From assembly GCA_035429725.1 (NCBI GenBank), contig DAOMFI010000014.1:1-39760 (forward strand): DNA of 39,760 nucleotides, read 5' to 3'. Position numbers and translations under genes: made by a program. Of the stretch, positions 1 to 7,337 are shown in pieces. The notes under the pieces were generated by a model, which was given only the letters and a program-made list of their open reading frames with translations, ran no database searches and was not told the origin of the DNA. Each line of letters opens with the position of its first letter. Positions within the stretch are counted from its first letter, which is position 1. This DNA comes from JALORV01 sp035429725. GTDB taxonomy: Bacteria > Pseudomonadota > Gammaproteobacteria > Burkholderiales > Burkholderiaceae_F.

Positions 1-1211
1 ACAGTGGAGGTCTGACTTAAACCAACCAGCCTCCACGAAACCCGGGGCGGTTCACAATGCCAAGTCGCGATCGTTCGATAGGCCCGCAGGATTTCCCGCG
101 CGGCCCTCGCGCGCTTTGCGCGATACAGCGGGGTCTTGGTCAGTTGAAGCAAACGTTGGGGCGTCAGGTCCTCGTACTTCTTTGCGACCGTGTCGTCATC
201 CCCTTTGAGCGCCTCCTCACGATCCTTGCTTGCATGTTGCTCGATTACCGCCAGTCGACTGAGGGTCTCGTCGTCGACGCTGTGGTCGATGCGACGGTCC
301 ACGGGAAGGTCGTCCCTGTAGATCTGGTCGAAGTCATCTTCCAGGCGGGTCCTGAAGGCGCGCAGCACCTCTGCCTCGGAGACATCGCCTCGCGCACACA
401 CATCCAGCAGACCGTTTAGCGTCCAGCCAAGGTCCGTGTCGCGCGGAGTCAACTGCATGACAGTGTTTCCCAGGGCTGCGATCCCCATCACTGGATGGTT
501 CGGCTGCGCGGCGTCCCGTACGAGATAGAAGAGGTTGCGTCCTGGGCTCGATCGATATCGCGTACTCCAGCTGTGCCTGAAGTAGCGCCAGATGTCGATG
601 AGGCGCTGATTGGTGAACTCGTCACGCTCATCACTCACCAGTTGCAGGTACGGCTGGCAGATGCGAGACAGCATCTCTGCACGCTGGTCCTTCGGTGCAG
701 CGGCGATCGGCATCAATTGCTCAGCCAGGCGACGCCCATCCGCGATCAGGTCGGTCATGGGCTTGCAGGACGAGTACTTCGACGGCCGCTCAGCGCCGAA
801 GAGAAAGCGACGGTGCGAGTCCTCGCTCAATTGATCGTTGCGCCCGAAGAGCAACTGTTGCCTGGCGAGCGCTTTGCGCCCAGCCGGATCGGCGGGCTGC
901 CGTGGGCGGACGTGGATGTGGTGCGCGCTAGCGCGAACCTCCCACCCCATGTTGAGCAGGTCGCGGAGGAGCGTTGATGCGACCCGCGCCTTGAGCCCAT
1001 TGAGCGTGAGGCGATCCGCGTCTCGTGAGAACGCAGAAAGTTGGGCGAGTGCGGCTTCGCGAGGCAGTCTCGCGAGCCCGCACAGCGCGGCATATGTCGT
1101 CCCGTCGTCGTCGATGCACGGATTGAACAGCCGCCAGTCCTCTCCGATGTGAGCTGGCAACTCCTTCTCGACGGCTTCCGGGGCTTCCGGTGATGTGACT
1201 GAAACTGCCAA
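1..1211 (-). CDS. druA: DruA-like protein (DUF4338), Druantia anti-phage family, C-terminus beyond window
   Basis: An open frame runs on the minus strand from about 1211 through base 1 with no stop, giving at least 403 residues. Residues 198-264 carry the family hallmark: an IDIWRYFRHSWS stretch, PGRNLFYLVRDAA, HPVMGIAALGN and RDTDLGWT. This is the block I know from DruA/DUF4338 proteins of Druantia defence. A basic segment at about 360-385 (TPLYRAKRARAAREILRAYR) also fits. The C-terminal part lies left of the window. No ATG exists in frame after the upstream gene's stop; TTG at 1209-1211, with a weak purine-rich stretch (AAGAAAAG) just upstream, is my best start. It is in the same frame as, and follows, the small regulator at 1305-1502, so the two are probably cotranscribed. 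DruA is a defence component of unknown biochemistry. Identity is from pattern recall, not a search. Confidence 0.72.
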   Translation of the reverse strand, partial: MAVSVTSPEAPEAVEKELPAHIGEDWRLFNPCIDDDGTTYAALCGLARLPREAALAQLSAFSRDADRLTLNGLKARVASTLLRDLLNMGWEVRASAHHIHVRPRQPADPAGRKALARQQLLFGRNDQLSEDSHRRFLFGAERPSKYSSCKPMTDLIADGRRLAEQLMPIAAAPKDQRAEMLSRICQPYLQLVSDERDEFTNQRLIDIWRYFRHSWSTRYRSSPGRNLFYLVRDAAQPNHPVMGIAALGNTVMQLTPRDTDLGWTLNGLLDVCARGDVSEAEVLRAFRTRLEDDFDQIYRDDLPVDRRIDHSVDDETLSRLAVIEQHASKDREEALKGDDDTVAKKYEDLTPQRLLQLTKTPLYRAKRARAAREILRAYRTIATWHCEPPRVSWRLVGLSQTST

Positions 1212-1304
1212 GGTTCTACTTTTCTTAGTCAATCTGCACGCAGATGCCAACTCGGGCGGGAGTGGGATCGTTTTCGCGCATTCAATATGCCGAGCGGACG
1301 GTCG

Positions 1305-1502
1305 CTACGCCTTCGCCCTCTTCCTTGTGTCTGCCCGCGGCAACGCAGCGTCCACGTCGATGCCCGACTTCCTGCAGAAGTCGAACAAAAGCTTCTCTAC
1401 TAGATTCGTCTGTGATCGCTGCTCGCGCTGGGCCGCGAGTTCGAGGGCGCGCTTGAACTGAGGCGTCACCCGAAAGCTGACCGGTATGCGCTTAGATTCC
1501 AC
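1305..1502 (-). CDS. Small ribbon-helix-helix-like DNA-binding protein
   Basis: This 65-residue protein starts at GTG 1502 with a good ribosome site (AAGAGGAG) about 8 nt upstream. It opens with a short strand (KRIPVSFRV), then two helices (TPQFKRALELAAQREQRSQTNLVEKLLFDFCRKSG), and ends in a basic tail. That layout is typical of Arc/CopG/ribbon-helix-helix repressors. Such small proteins usually bind as dimers to palindromes in their own promoter, and an imperfect 16-bp palindrome overlaps the probable -10 box upstream (1537-1552). The DruA-like frame begins about 90 bp downstream, so it may control that defence gene. It could also be an antitoxin, but no toxin-like partner is visible. Confidence 0.7.
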   Translation of the reverse strand: MESKRIPVSFRVTPQFKRALELAAQREQRSQTNLVEKLLFDFCRKSGIDVDAALPRADTRKRAKA

Positions 1503-1534
1503 CTTGGCTCCTCTTCAAGGGCACGCTGCGCCGT

Positions 1535-1552
1535 ATAGTACAGCGCTTTACA
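1535..1552 (-). promoter_or_regulatory. Probable promoter -10 with overlapping operator
   Basis: On the minus strand a TACTAT hexamer (1535-1540) lies 33 nt upstream of the GTG start of the small regulator. An imperfect palindrome, TGTAAAGC/GCTGTACT, spans 1537-1552 and overlaps it. No convincing -35 box is visible. Autorepression by the ribbon-helix-helix protein is inferred from position only. Confidence 0.35.
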
Positions 1553-1735
1553 GACGCGACCACCTGGGCGTTGTTCGGAGGTCATCACTGGCCCCTGCGA
1601 TAGGTGAAGTCTCGCGCTTGATCGTCCACAACTCTGCCGACCCACGTTTTTCGAGGGGGCAGTGACCGGCGTTTCGATTGGACGCCCGTCGCCAGGTTTG
1701 CGACAGTCGTGCGCGGCAACTTCACGGAGGTTCCG

Positions 1736-2365
1736 ATGCGCCCCCACGACTGGCTCCCGGCCTTGCTCACTGCGTTCTGGGCAAACTGCACCTTCGCCTG
1801 CACGGTGCCGCAGGACCTGCGCCCGTACTCGCAGCGCTTGGCCGAGACTCGGCTCGCATTCATCGGCACCGTGACGTCGGTGTCGGGACTGCGCGTCACG
1901 TTTGCGGTCCATCACGCCATCAACGGCGCGCCGGGCTCGTCGACCACCGTCGAGGCGTCGCCGCCGTCTACCTGCTCCATCGCCTTCGCCGTTGGCCAGC
2001 GGTGGCTCTATGCGGGACCGGCCACGAGCCATCCCTCGGTCCTGCTCATTGCCAACGCGCGCACTACACCGGCAACAGACTTCGGCAGGCTTCGCCGCGC
2101 CGATGACGCCCGAGCGCAGTTTCCAGCAGCCTGGCAGGATTGCACGGCGAATGCGCAGTGCGAGCCCGTGCCGATCGGATGCCAGCGGACCGCGGCCAAC
2201 GCGGCCAATGTCACAGCCGCTCGCGCGCAGTCCATGAAGATCCTGGGTGACCATCGCGCGATGGAGTGCGCGACCCCGCCGCAGGAGATCCAGCCCCTCG
2301 CCTCTCCACAGTGCATCGCGTCACGATGCGGCCACTGGTTCCTGGATCTGCGCCTTGGCGTGTAG
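1736..2365 (+). CDS. Putative exported protein, possible netrin/TIMP-like fold
   Basis: The ATG at 1736 is chosen because GGAGG sits 5 nt upstream; an earlier in-frame start at 1709 has no such site. The product is 209 residues. A hydrophobic N-terminus (LPALLTAFWANCTFA) followed by Cys looks like a signal peptide, so the protein is probably periplasmic, secreted or a lipoprotein. After it come ACTVPQ and RLAETRLAFIGTVTSVSG, which resemble the start of bacterial netrin-like/TIMP-like domains (Cys, then a strand with FxGxVTSV). Several further Cys residues could form disulfides. The gene stands alone on the plus strand between minus-strand operons and is convergent with the gene ending at 2393. 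The function is unknown. Confidence 0.6.
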   Translation: MRPHDWLPALLTAFWANCTFACTVPQDLRPYSQRLAETRLAFIGTVTSVSGLRVTFAVHHAINGAPGSSTTVEASPPSTCSIAFAVGQRWLYAGPATSHPSVLLIANARTTPATDFGRLRRADDARAQFPAAWQDCTANAQCEPVPIGCQRTAANAANVTAARAQSMKILGDHRAMECATPPQEIQPLASPQCIASRCGHWFLDLRLGV

Positions 2366-2392
2366 CCCGGCCGCGCCTAATCGCCGTGGCAC

Positions 2393-3382
2393 TCACCCAC
2401 CGACCCAGGTCCTCATGCAGTGGTGCCAGGCGCTGACCGCATCGGTCTGGTTGTCCACCACCAGTTCCAACCATTCCTGAAGCTCGGCCGAGGCCTCGTC
2501 GCTGGGCTCGTCGAACAGTTGCAGGTCGTAGGGCGCCTTCGGCAGTTCAAGCTGTGAGGCGTTCCGGCGCACCCAGGCATGCATCACGTCGATGCGCTTG
2601 TCCGCCGTTCGGCCGATCGGCACCTGGCGACGGGCCGCGAAGTCCCAAGCCATCGAGTCGACGCTGGCAATGCGTGGATGGTCGCTCAGGAAGCGCAGGG
2701 TCGTCCCCTTCACTCCGAACAGGTGCAAGCCAACGCCGTCCGGCAAGACACGGTCGAGCGCCTCTACGATCGCCAGGATGCCGTTCGGCCCGTGCACATG
2801 GCGCCGGCACATCGAGCCCACGCCCAGCAGCTTCGGCCACGAAGCCAGCGGCAGATGGTCAAGCGACCACCGGTAGTGGTCGACCTCCCACCCCTGCACG
2901 ACAGGCATTGGGTCGGGCAGGCCCCGATCCCGTGCCCGCATCCGCACCTCGGACAGCAGCCGGCAGGTCTCGGCCAGCCGGAAGTACACGTCGATCTTGG
3001 ACGATGCGATCTCGGGTTCGACGCACTGGTCCCAGCTGGCGTACCAGGCCCATGGCCAGCTCTCCACCAGGTCCAGGTACTGCTCGATCGTCCAAGGGAA
3101 ACCGCGGTACCTGGCCATCGCCACGAAGCCGGCGCTGTCCAGCGCAGCGTCCAGGCCGGCAAACTGCTCGGGGTCGGGCCGGCGCACGCTCACAACCTCC
3201 CCATTGCCATCGCGGTTCATGAAGGCGTTGGTGCTGAACAGGACGCTGTAGCCCGCATCCCTGGCGGCCTTGAGGATCCTGCCGCCGGTGGTCGGGATGC
3301 CGACCCGCAGGATGGGCCCGGCCTTGCGCCCCACGCGCTGGGCCTCGCGCTCGACCGGCGCTTCCAGAACATAGAACGCCAT
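2393..3382 (-). CDS. DpdA/TGT-like (queuine tRNA-ribosyltransferase-like, DUF7221-type) protein
   Basis: The product is 329 residues. It resembles the tRNA-guanine transglycosylase superfamily branch that includes DpdA, the enzyme that swaps a base for a 7-deazaguanine precursor in DNA. Visible hallmarks are YASWDQCVEPE (about 114-124), GVGSMCRRHVHGPNG (187-201), LHLFGVKG (219-226) and ASVDSMAWD (239-247). The last resembles the barrel strand carrying a catalytic Asp. Start: the upstream gene's TGA overlaps both a GTG (3385) and the ATG (3382); I prefer the ATG. It is the last gene of the 4092-2393 pair. No preQ0 synthesis genes (queC, queD, queE, folE) are in the window, so the base donor would have to come from the host. 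The substrate (tRNA or DNA) is not decidable from sequence. Confidence 0.68.
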   Translation of the reverse strand: MAFYVLEAPVEREAQRVGRKAGPILRVGIPTTGGRILKAARDAGYSVLFSTNAFMNRDGNGEVVSVRRPDPEQFAGLDAALDSAGFVAMARYRGFPWTIEQYLDLVESWPWAWYASWDQCVEPEIASSKIDVYFRLAETCRLLSEVRMRARDRGLPDPMPVVQGWEVDHYRWSLDHLPLASWPKLLGVGSMCRRHVHGPNGILAIVEALDRVLPDGVGLHLFGVKGTTLRFLSDHPRIASVDSMAWDFAARRQVPIGRTADKRIDVMHAWVRRNASQLELPKAPYDLQLFDEPSDEASAELQEWLELVVDNQTDAVSAWHHCMRTWVGG

Positions 3383-4092
3383 CACGCGCTTTCGGGCAGC
3401 TCGCGTTGCGTGGCGCCGACCGCCCTTGCCGCATCGGCGCCAGTCACCTCCCGCTCCAAGAAACCCACGGGCATGCGCACCGTCGCGTCCATGAACACGA
3501 AGAGGTGGAACTGGTTCGCGGTGTCGACCAGCCGCGACTCGGCGGGGTAGAGCTCGAACCCTTCGTGCTCGGGCCCGACGATCGCGTTCTTGATGGCCTG
3601 CAGTTCGCGCCAGTCCCGGACCACCTCACGATCGCGACGCTTGATGGACAGCCACGCCACGTCGCCGAGGTTCGGCCCGAAGGGGTGGCGAAGGAGCTGG
3701 ACGTTGACCTGGTAGGTCTCGCTCAGGAAGATCGACTGACAGCGCAACTGCTGCACCTGGCGCTCGGCCGACTCGACATCGACACCGAAACGCTGCGCGA
3801 TGGCCGAAGCGTCGAAGGCGCTTGAGGGCAACTCCGCCGCATAGAACGGCGCCAGCCGCTGCTTCGACGCAGCGGTCTCGCCCTGTTCGGCATGCTCCTG
3901 CGCCGATGCCCAGGCTGCGAAGACGCTCGAGCGCGCCGGACCGAAGAGCGCCGTCGCCATCATCGGCCGGCTCAACACAAAGGCATAGCTGGCTTCGCGC
4001 TGGCATGGGCCCGGAGTTCGGCGAACACCGTACCCCTTGGCCTTGAGTTCAGCGATCGCGCTTTGGACCGAGTCCGTGTCGAGGTCGTTCAT
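3382..4092 (-). CDS. DUF7694-like protein of mobile elements
   Basis: The product is 236 residues from ATG 4092; a TTG at 4107 would add five residues. The C-terminal half carries DVAWLSIKRRDREVVRDWRELQAIKN, then VGPEHEGFELYPAESRLVDTANQFHLFVF. I recognise this pattern from small DUF7694-domain proteins common in phages and islands, whose function is unknown. The N-terminal 110 residues are less conserved and begin with a charged helix. The gene overlaps the TGT-like gene by a TGATG junction, so translation is probably coupled. Its own promoter lies at 4128-4155, and a hairpin occupies the leader. Confidence 0.6.
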   Translation of the reverse strand: MNDLDTDSVQSAIAELKAKGYGVRRTPGPCQREASYAFVLSRPMMATALFGPARSSVFAAWASAQEHAEQGETAASKQRLAPFYAAELPSSAFDASAIAQRFGVDVESAERQVQQLRCQSIFLSETYQVNVQLLRHPFGPNLGDVAWLSIKRRDREVVRDWRELQAIKNAIVGPEHEGFELYPAESRLVDTANQFHLFVFMDATVRMPVGFLEREVTGADAARAVGATQRELPESA

Positions 4093-4100
4093 GCGAGGTG

Positions 4101-4155
4101 CCTGCAAGGTCCGTTGACTGGACCTTCAGGATCTCGCCGGCCACCTCGCCTTCAA
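4101..4155 (-). promoter_or_regulatory. Promoter TTGAAG-N16-GATCCT plus leader inverted repeat
   Basis: The -35 TTGAAG reads on the minus strand at 4150-4155 and the -10 GATCCT at 4128-4133, with 16 bp between them. The ATG follows 36 nt later. Just downstream of the -10 an inverted repeat (arms 4101-4112 and 4120-4130, 11 pairs with one bulge, 7-nt loop) would form a hairpin at the start of the transcript or serve as an operator. The same promoter form recurs across the accessory part. Confidence 0.6.
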
Positions 4156-4183
4156 GGTCTGCGTCTGGCCGAGACCGCAACGC

Positions 4184-4420
4184 TCAGGGCGCCCTGACCC
4201 GAAACTCGCTGGTGGTCGTCCAGGCCTCACCCAAGTCGTCGAATGCGCAGCTCGCGATGCGCCAGCGCGCGACATCGCGCCACTCCTTGGAGTGCCGGTT
4301 GCGGCACTGGGCTGCCAGCATCCCGAGCGGCTGCCGGCGGAGCGGATGGTCTCTCGCCAGCTCGTGGAGCAGCCAAAACCGGTCGCCGGCAGAGCCGGCC
4401 CCCGTGTGGTTGTCGGGCAC
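4184..4420 (-). CDS. Small Trp-rich hypothetical protein
   Basis: The product is 78 residues from GTG 4420; GGAGG lies about 8 nt upstream. A TTG at 4426 overlapping the previous stop is an alternative. The sequence has many Trp and Arg residues (RFWLLHELARDHPLRRQ; HSKEWRDVARWRIASCAFDD; GEAWTTTSEFRVR). I recognise no family. It directly follows the UDG-like gene and precedes the promoter of the DUF7694-type gene, so it belongs to the UDG operon. Composition and placement argue that it is real, but its role is unknown. Confidence 0.5.
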   Translation of the reverse strand: MPDNHTGAGSAGDRFWLLHELARDHPLRRQPLGMLAAQCRNRHSKEWRDVARWRIASCAFDDLGEAWTTTSEFRVRAP

Positions 4421-4422
4421 GC

Positions 4423-5073
4423 TCAACGCCTCCGCCGCGCCTTGACGCAGGCCTCCAAGCCTTGCGCGAATGCCCGCGCGCCACCGTTGGCCGGATGCCG
4501 GACAGCAGCGGCAGGCGGCACGCCAAGCCGGACCAGTTGCTCGGCCGCCTTCTTGCCGACCGCGACCACCGCCGCGCGCGGAAAGGCTGCCAACAGCAAC
4601 CGGAGAGGCGTGCGGCCGTGGGTGAGCTCTGCGTCGGTCGGCGTGCGATTCGAGCGCGGGTCGCCACGAGCGTGCGGGTGCATCGGCAACGCGTTCCACA
4701 TCACCGCTCGCTCCGCGATATCCAGCGCGTACAGCGATCGCCAAACCAGCGTGGCCGAAGGCTCAGCAAACGGACGGGACCTCGAGGTCAACCGTCCCGG
4801 TGCGTCAACCAGCCGGGGCACGGCGCCGTCCAACACGTGCCGCTCGCTGGTGAAGGCCAGCCCCGTGTGCCGCATGCCCTGCCAGCCCGCCGCTTCGCCG
4901 CAGAGGATGAACTCCGCATCGCAGTCCAGATGTTGCTGCAGCCGCCGCTGCTTGGCATCCGGCCCATTCGACCCGAGATCCTCTCCGCACACGTCGGCCC
5001 AGGGATTGAAGAGTCCTGGCACACCCTTGGGAAGCGCAGATACCAACGTCCGGGCCAGTTCCTCGGCATCCAT
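4423..5073 (-). CDS. Uracil-DNA glycosylase superfamily protein
   Basis: The product is 216 residues; ATG 5073 is preceded by GGAGGT at good distance. Motifs of the superfamily are visible: motif 1 GEAAGWQGMRHTGLAF (59-74), an Asn-containing strand VMWNALPMHPH (124-134), and a late RHPANGG motif (192-198) at the place of the HPS-type loop. The N-terminal FNPWADVCGEDLG is shared with island-encoded homologues I recall. Known members hydrolyse uracil or related bases from DNA. Here the setting, among base-transfer and PP-loop enzymes, suggests either removal of a modified base or binding to it. It follows the 99-residue gene after 18 bp and is probably in its operon. Confidence 0.75.
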   Translation of the reverse strand: MDAEELARTLVSALPKGVPGLFNPWADVCGEDLGSNGPDAKQRRLQQHLDCDAEFILCGEAAGWQGMRHTGLAFTSERHVLDGAVPRLVDAPGRLTSRSRPFAEPSATLVWRSLYALDIAERAVMWNALPMHPHARGDPRSNRTPTDAELTHGRTPLRLLLAAFPRAAVVAVGKKAAEQLVRLGVPPAAAVRHPANGGARAFAQGLEACVKARRRR

Positions 5074-5091
5074 GGTGACCTCCTTCCTGGT

Positions 5092-5391
5092 CTACGACCC
5101 GAATCTGAACCGGGCGATCGGCGTCCCGCTGATGGGCGCGAGTTCGATTGTCCTGCCCGGTCCCAGCGGGTCACTTCGTCCCGGCCAGGAAGCCGCCGTG
5201 AAGTGCCTCATCCAGCTCAGGTAGTCCGCATAGGCGGTCGCCGGCTTGCCCGCGAAGTTCTCCCCGGTCAAGTTCCTGAAGATCACCTGCATGCTCAGTT
5301 CGTCACCCAGCCAGATCCACTCCCCGCTTCCGTCCCGGATCTCGTGGGTGTAGGCGTCCCTGGCCACCAGCTTCGACTTGTCTTCGACCAT
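5092..5391 (-). CDS. Hypothetical protein in the modification gene set
   Basis: The product is 99 residues from ATG 5391; AAAGGA lies upstream. It is mostly beta-prone (RDAYTHEIRDGSGEWIWLGDELSMQVIF, then FAGKPATAYADYLSWMRHF) with a Pro/Gly-rich C-terminus. I do not recognise the family. It has its own promoter of the common type (5413-5440) and leads the UDG-like gene by 18 bp. Confidence 0.5.
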   Translation of the reverse strand: MVEDKSKLVARDAYTHEIRDGSGEWIWLGDELSMQVIFRNLTGENFAGKPATAYADYLSWMRHFTAASWPGRSDPLGPGRTIELAPISGTPIARFRFGS

Positions 5392-5412
5392 GACTTCGAT
5401 CCTTTCGGGACC

Positions 5413-5440
5413 AGTCTGCCGGGCCCGGGCCCGCGTTCAA
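5413..5440 (-). promoter_or_regulatory. Promoter TTGAAC-N16-CAGACT
   Basis: The -35 TTGAAC (5435-5440) and -10 CAGACT (5413-5418) on the minus strand are 16 bp apart, 22 nt before the ATG at 5391. This is the same architecture as the other accessory-region promoters. Confidence 0.55.
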
Positions 5441-5597
5441 GCGCCACTGCGGATGCACCCGCCATGGGGAGCGAGCGTGGTCACCTGGCTTCCGCTGAGG
5501 TCGGCCCGGTGCTTGTGCGGCGCAACGCCTTCCGCCGTCGGCGGGCGCTCCTTCGACTGCCCCACAAAGGGGGTGCCGGCCGCGAGGACGAGCGACC

Positions 5598-7268
5598 TCA
5601 CACCGGTGCCTCGTCGAGTTCTTCGAACAGATCGCCCTGGCTGGGGTACCGCACGGTCAGGCGGCTGCGCAGGGTTTCGAGGGAGGGCTGTCCATGCAAG
5701 CCGTGGCGCTGCCGCCATTGCGAACGCCGCAGGATTTCGTCGACGCGCGCCGACTGGCCTTTGGCCGGCTGGACCAGGCCGAACGACAGGTAGGTCTCGT
5801 AGCCGGCCGTCCAGTAGCCTTCCGTCGTTCGGCGGTCTTTGAGCATGCGATCAAGCTCGAAGTCCAGGAACAGCCAAGCACCCTCCTCGTCGATCTCGCT
5901 GTCGCCCTCGACATCGATGACCGCCCTTCCGCTCGCGAGGGTGCGCAAGCCGGGTCCGCAGGTCTCCGCGAAGTCCTCCCAAGCCGGATTGCGCAGGCCG
6001 GTGACCTCCAGCGCCGAAGTCACGTCGTCGTTCCAGTCACCCACGTGGATCTTCCCGAGCTTGGGCACCGCCGTCTTCGGATAGGGCTTGATCGGGGGCG
6101 GCGTCCAGAGCGCGCCGTCTTCGACCTGCTTCCAGATCCTCAGCGCGCTGAACGGTTCGGCGATCGCATACTGCGACCAGCGGGCGTCGATCGCGATCAG
6201 TTGGGCGGCACTGATGATCTGCACACCCGACAGCTTCTGCGCACTCAAGGCGTACCGAAGCAGTTCGGCGAGCATCGCGGGCGAGTACGTGTCGGCGCCG
6301 ACCTCGATGAACCCGTCCACGATGCTCCGCCCGACGTACTGCCTGCGCGACCAGTCGTACTGCGTGTAGGCGATGAAATCCCGCAGCGCGGCCAGCGGCG
6401 CCATGTAGCCGTAGCGATCCCGGTCGGTCTCGATCATCTGGCGCAGCGACCGGTCCTCCCGGACCGCGGTGCAAACCCAGCAGCCGAAGCGGCTGGAGCA
6501 AGGCTTGGAGTGCTTCTGCATCTCCGCGTCCGCCACCACGACGCAACTGCTGCCGCCGGCGGCCTGGTAGGTCTGCATCGTCTCCTCGAAGCGGCTGTAG
6601 GCCGGGATCACGCCGGCGTTGGCCAGGCCCAGGTACTGCCAGACGTCGTCCGCCGCCCAGTCCAACAGCGGGCTCAGCCGGAGGCGCCCCTCCGTGTCCG
6701 TCCAGAGCGACACCGCCTTCTCCCCGCGGCCCTTCACGCTCGCAGCACGGACGGCCGACTCGTCGCGCCGCACACCCGTCATGAGCACCGGCTGAGGCCA
6801 GCCCTTGGCCCCCAGCTCGCGCTCGATGAACGCTAGCTCCCGCTCGTTCGGCAGGCGCTTCAGGTCGGTCTGGCAGTCCCGCCGCGAGTCCGGAAAAGTC
6901 GGAAGCGCGCGGCCGCCGATCACCCGCACCGGGAACGTGTCCCAGAAGGCCGGGGTCGCCACCCGCACGACAGCGGTCACGCCATGCTCGCGGGCGAACC
7001 GGGCCGCCTTGGCGATCTCGCCGCTGACAAGGCGCTGGATCTCTGGGTTCTCGACGCCGACGTCGCTGTGGGCGATGACGACCATTGGGTTGCGGCCCTG
7101 CCTGGCCTGTTCGACGGCGGCGGTGAGCGCAAGGTTGAGCAGCACCGACGAGTCCTTGCCACCGCTGAAGAGCACGACCGCCGGCCGGCCGACTTCCATG
7201 AACGCGCCGATGGCCTGCAATGAGATGGCCTCGGGCGTCTCGTGGCGAAGGTCGATGAGTTGCTGCAT
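5598..7268 (-). CDS. DndC-like PP-loop ATPase / PAPS-reductase-family protein
   Basis: The product is 556 residues from ATG 7268, with AGGAG upstream; an in-frame start 16 codons earlier would overlap the promoter. The PP-loop SGGKDSS is at 35-41, a DCQTDLKR segment near 131-138, the PAPS-reductase signature GVRRDES at 165-171, and a Cys cluster CSSRFGCWVC at 257-266. This spacing recalls the iron-sulfur cluster of DndC, the enzyme that activates DNA for phosphorothioation. The C-terminal about 250 residues are not recognised. DndA, DndB, DndD and DndE are absent from the window, so canonical phosphorothioation is not supported. A related sulfur or nucleotide chemistry on DNA or RNA is the inference. 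It has its own promoter and lies downstream of the XF1762/PP-loop pair. Confidence 0.8.
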   Translation of the reverse strand: MQQLIDLRHETPEAISLQAIGAFMEVGRPAVVLFSGGKDSSVLLNLALTAAVEQARQGRNPMVVIAHSDVGVENPEIQRLVSGEIAKAARFAREHGVTAVVRVATPAFWDTFPVRVIGGRALPTFPDSRRDCQTDLKRLPNERELAFIERELGAKGWPQPVLMTGVRRDESAVRAASVKGRGEKAVSLWTDTEGRLRLSPLLDWAADDVWQYLGLANAGVIPAYSRFEETMQTYQAAGGSSCVVVADAEMQKHSKPCSSRFGCWVCTAVREDRSLRQMIETDRDRYGYMAPLAALRDFIAYTQYDWSRRQYVGRSIVDGFIEVGADTYSPAMLAELLRYALSAQKLSGVQIISAAQLIAIDARWSQYAIAEPFSALRIWKQVEDGALWTPPPIKPYPKTAVPKLGKIHVGDWNDDVTSALEVTGLRNPAWEDFAETCGPGLRTLASGRAVIDVEGDSEIDEEGAWLFLDFELDRMLKDRRTTEGYWTAGYETYLSFGLVQPAKGQSARVDEILRRSQWRQRHGLHGQPSLETLRSRLTVRYPSQGDLFEELDEAPV

Positions 7269-7274
7269 GCGCGC

Positions 7275-7316
7275 TCCTGGTGACCACCAGGATCCCGCGC
7301 TCGGCGTCGCCTTCAA
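7275..7316 (-). promoter_or_regulatory. Promoter TTGAAG-N16-GATCCT with perfect palindrome at the transcript start
   Basis: The -35 TTGAAG (7311-7316) and -10 GATCCT (7289-7294) are 16 bp apart, 21 nt before the DndC-like ATG. A perfect palindrome with 8-bp arms, TCCTGGTG/CACCAGGA and a 2-bp centre, occupies 7275-7292. It overlaps the -10, the expected start of transcription and part of the ribosome site, so it could be an operator or a hairpin that hides the ribosome site. Confidence 0.6.
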
Positions 7317-7337
7317 GGTCGACGAGACGAACCGTGC

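Noticed and set aside
57..977. Plus-strand frames in the first kilobase (120 and 160 codons)
   Set aside because: They lie antisense to the DruA-like frame, which has family motifs.
1509..1520. TTGAAG next to the regulator gene at 1502
   Set aside because: It overlaps the ribosome site itself, too close to the start to be a -35 box.
2393..5391. A canonical dpd 7-deazaguanine DNA modification cluster
   Set aside because: Only the DpdA-like protein is seen; the precursor genes and the other dpd genes are absent from the window.
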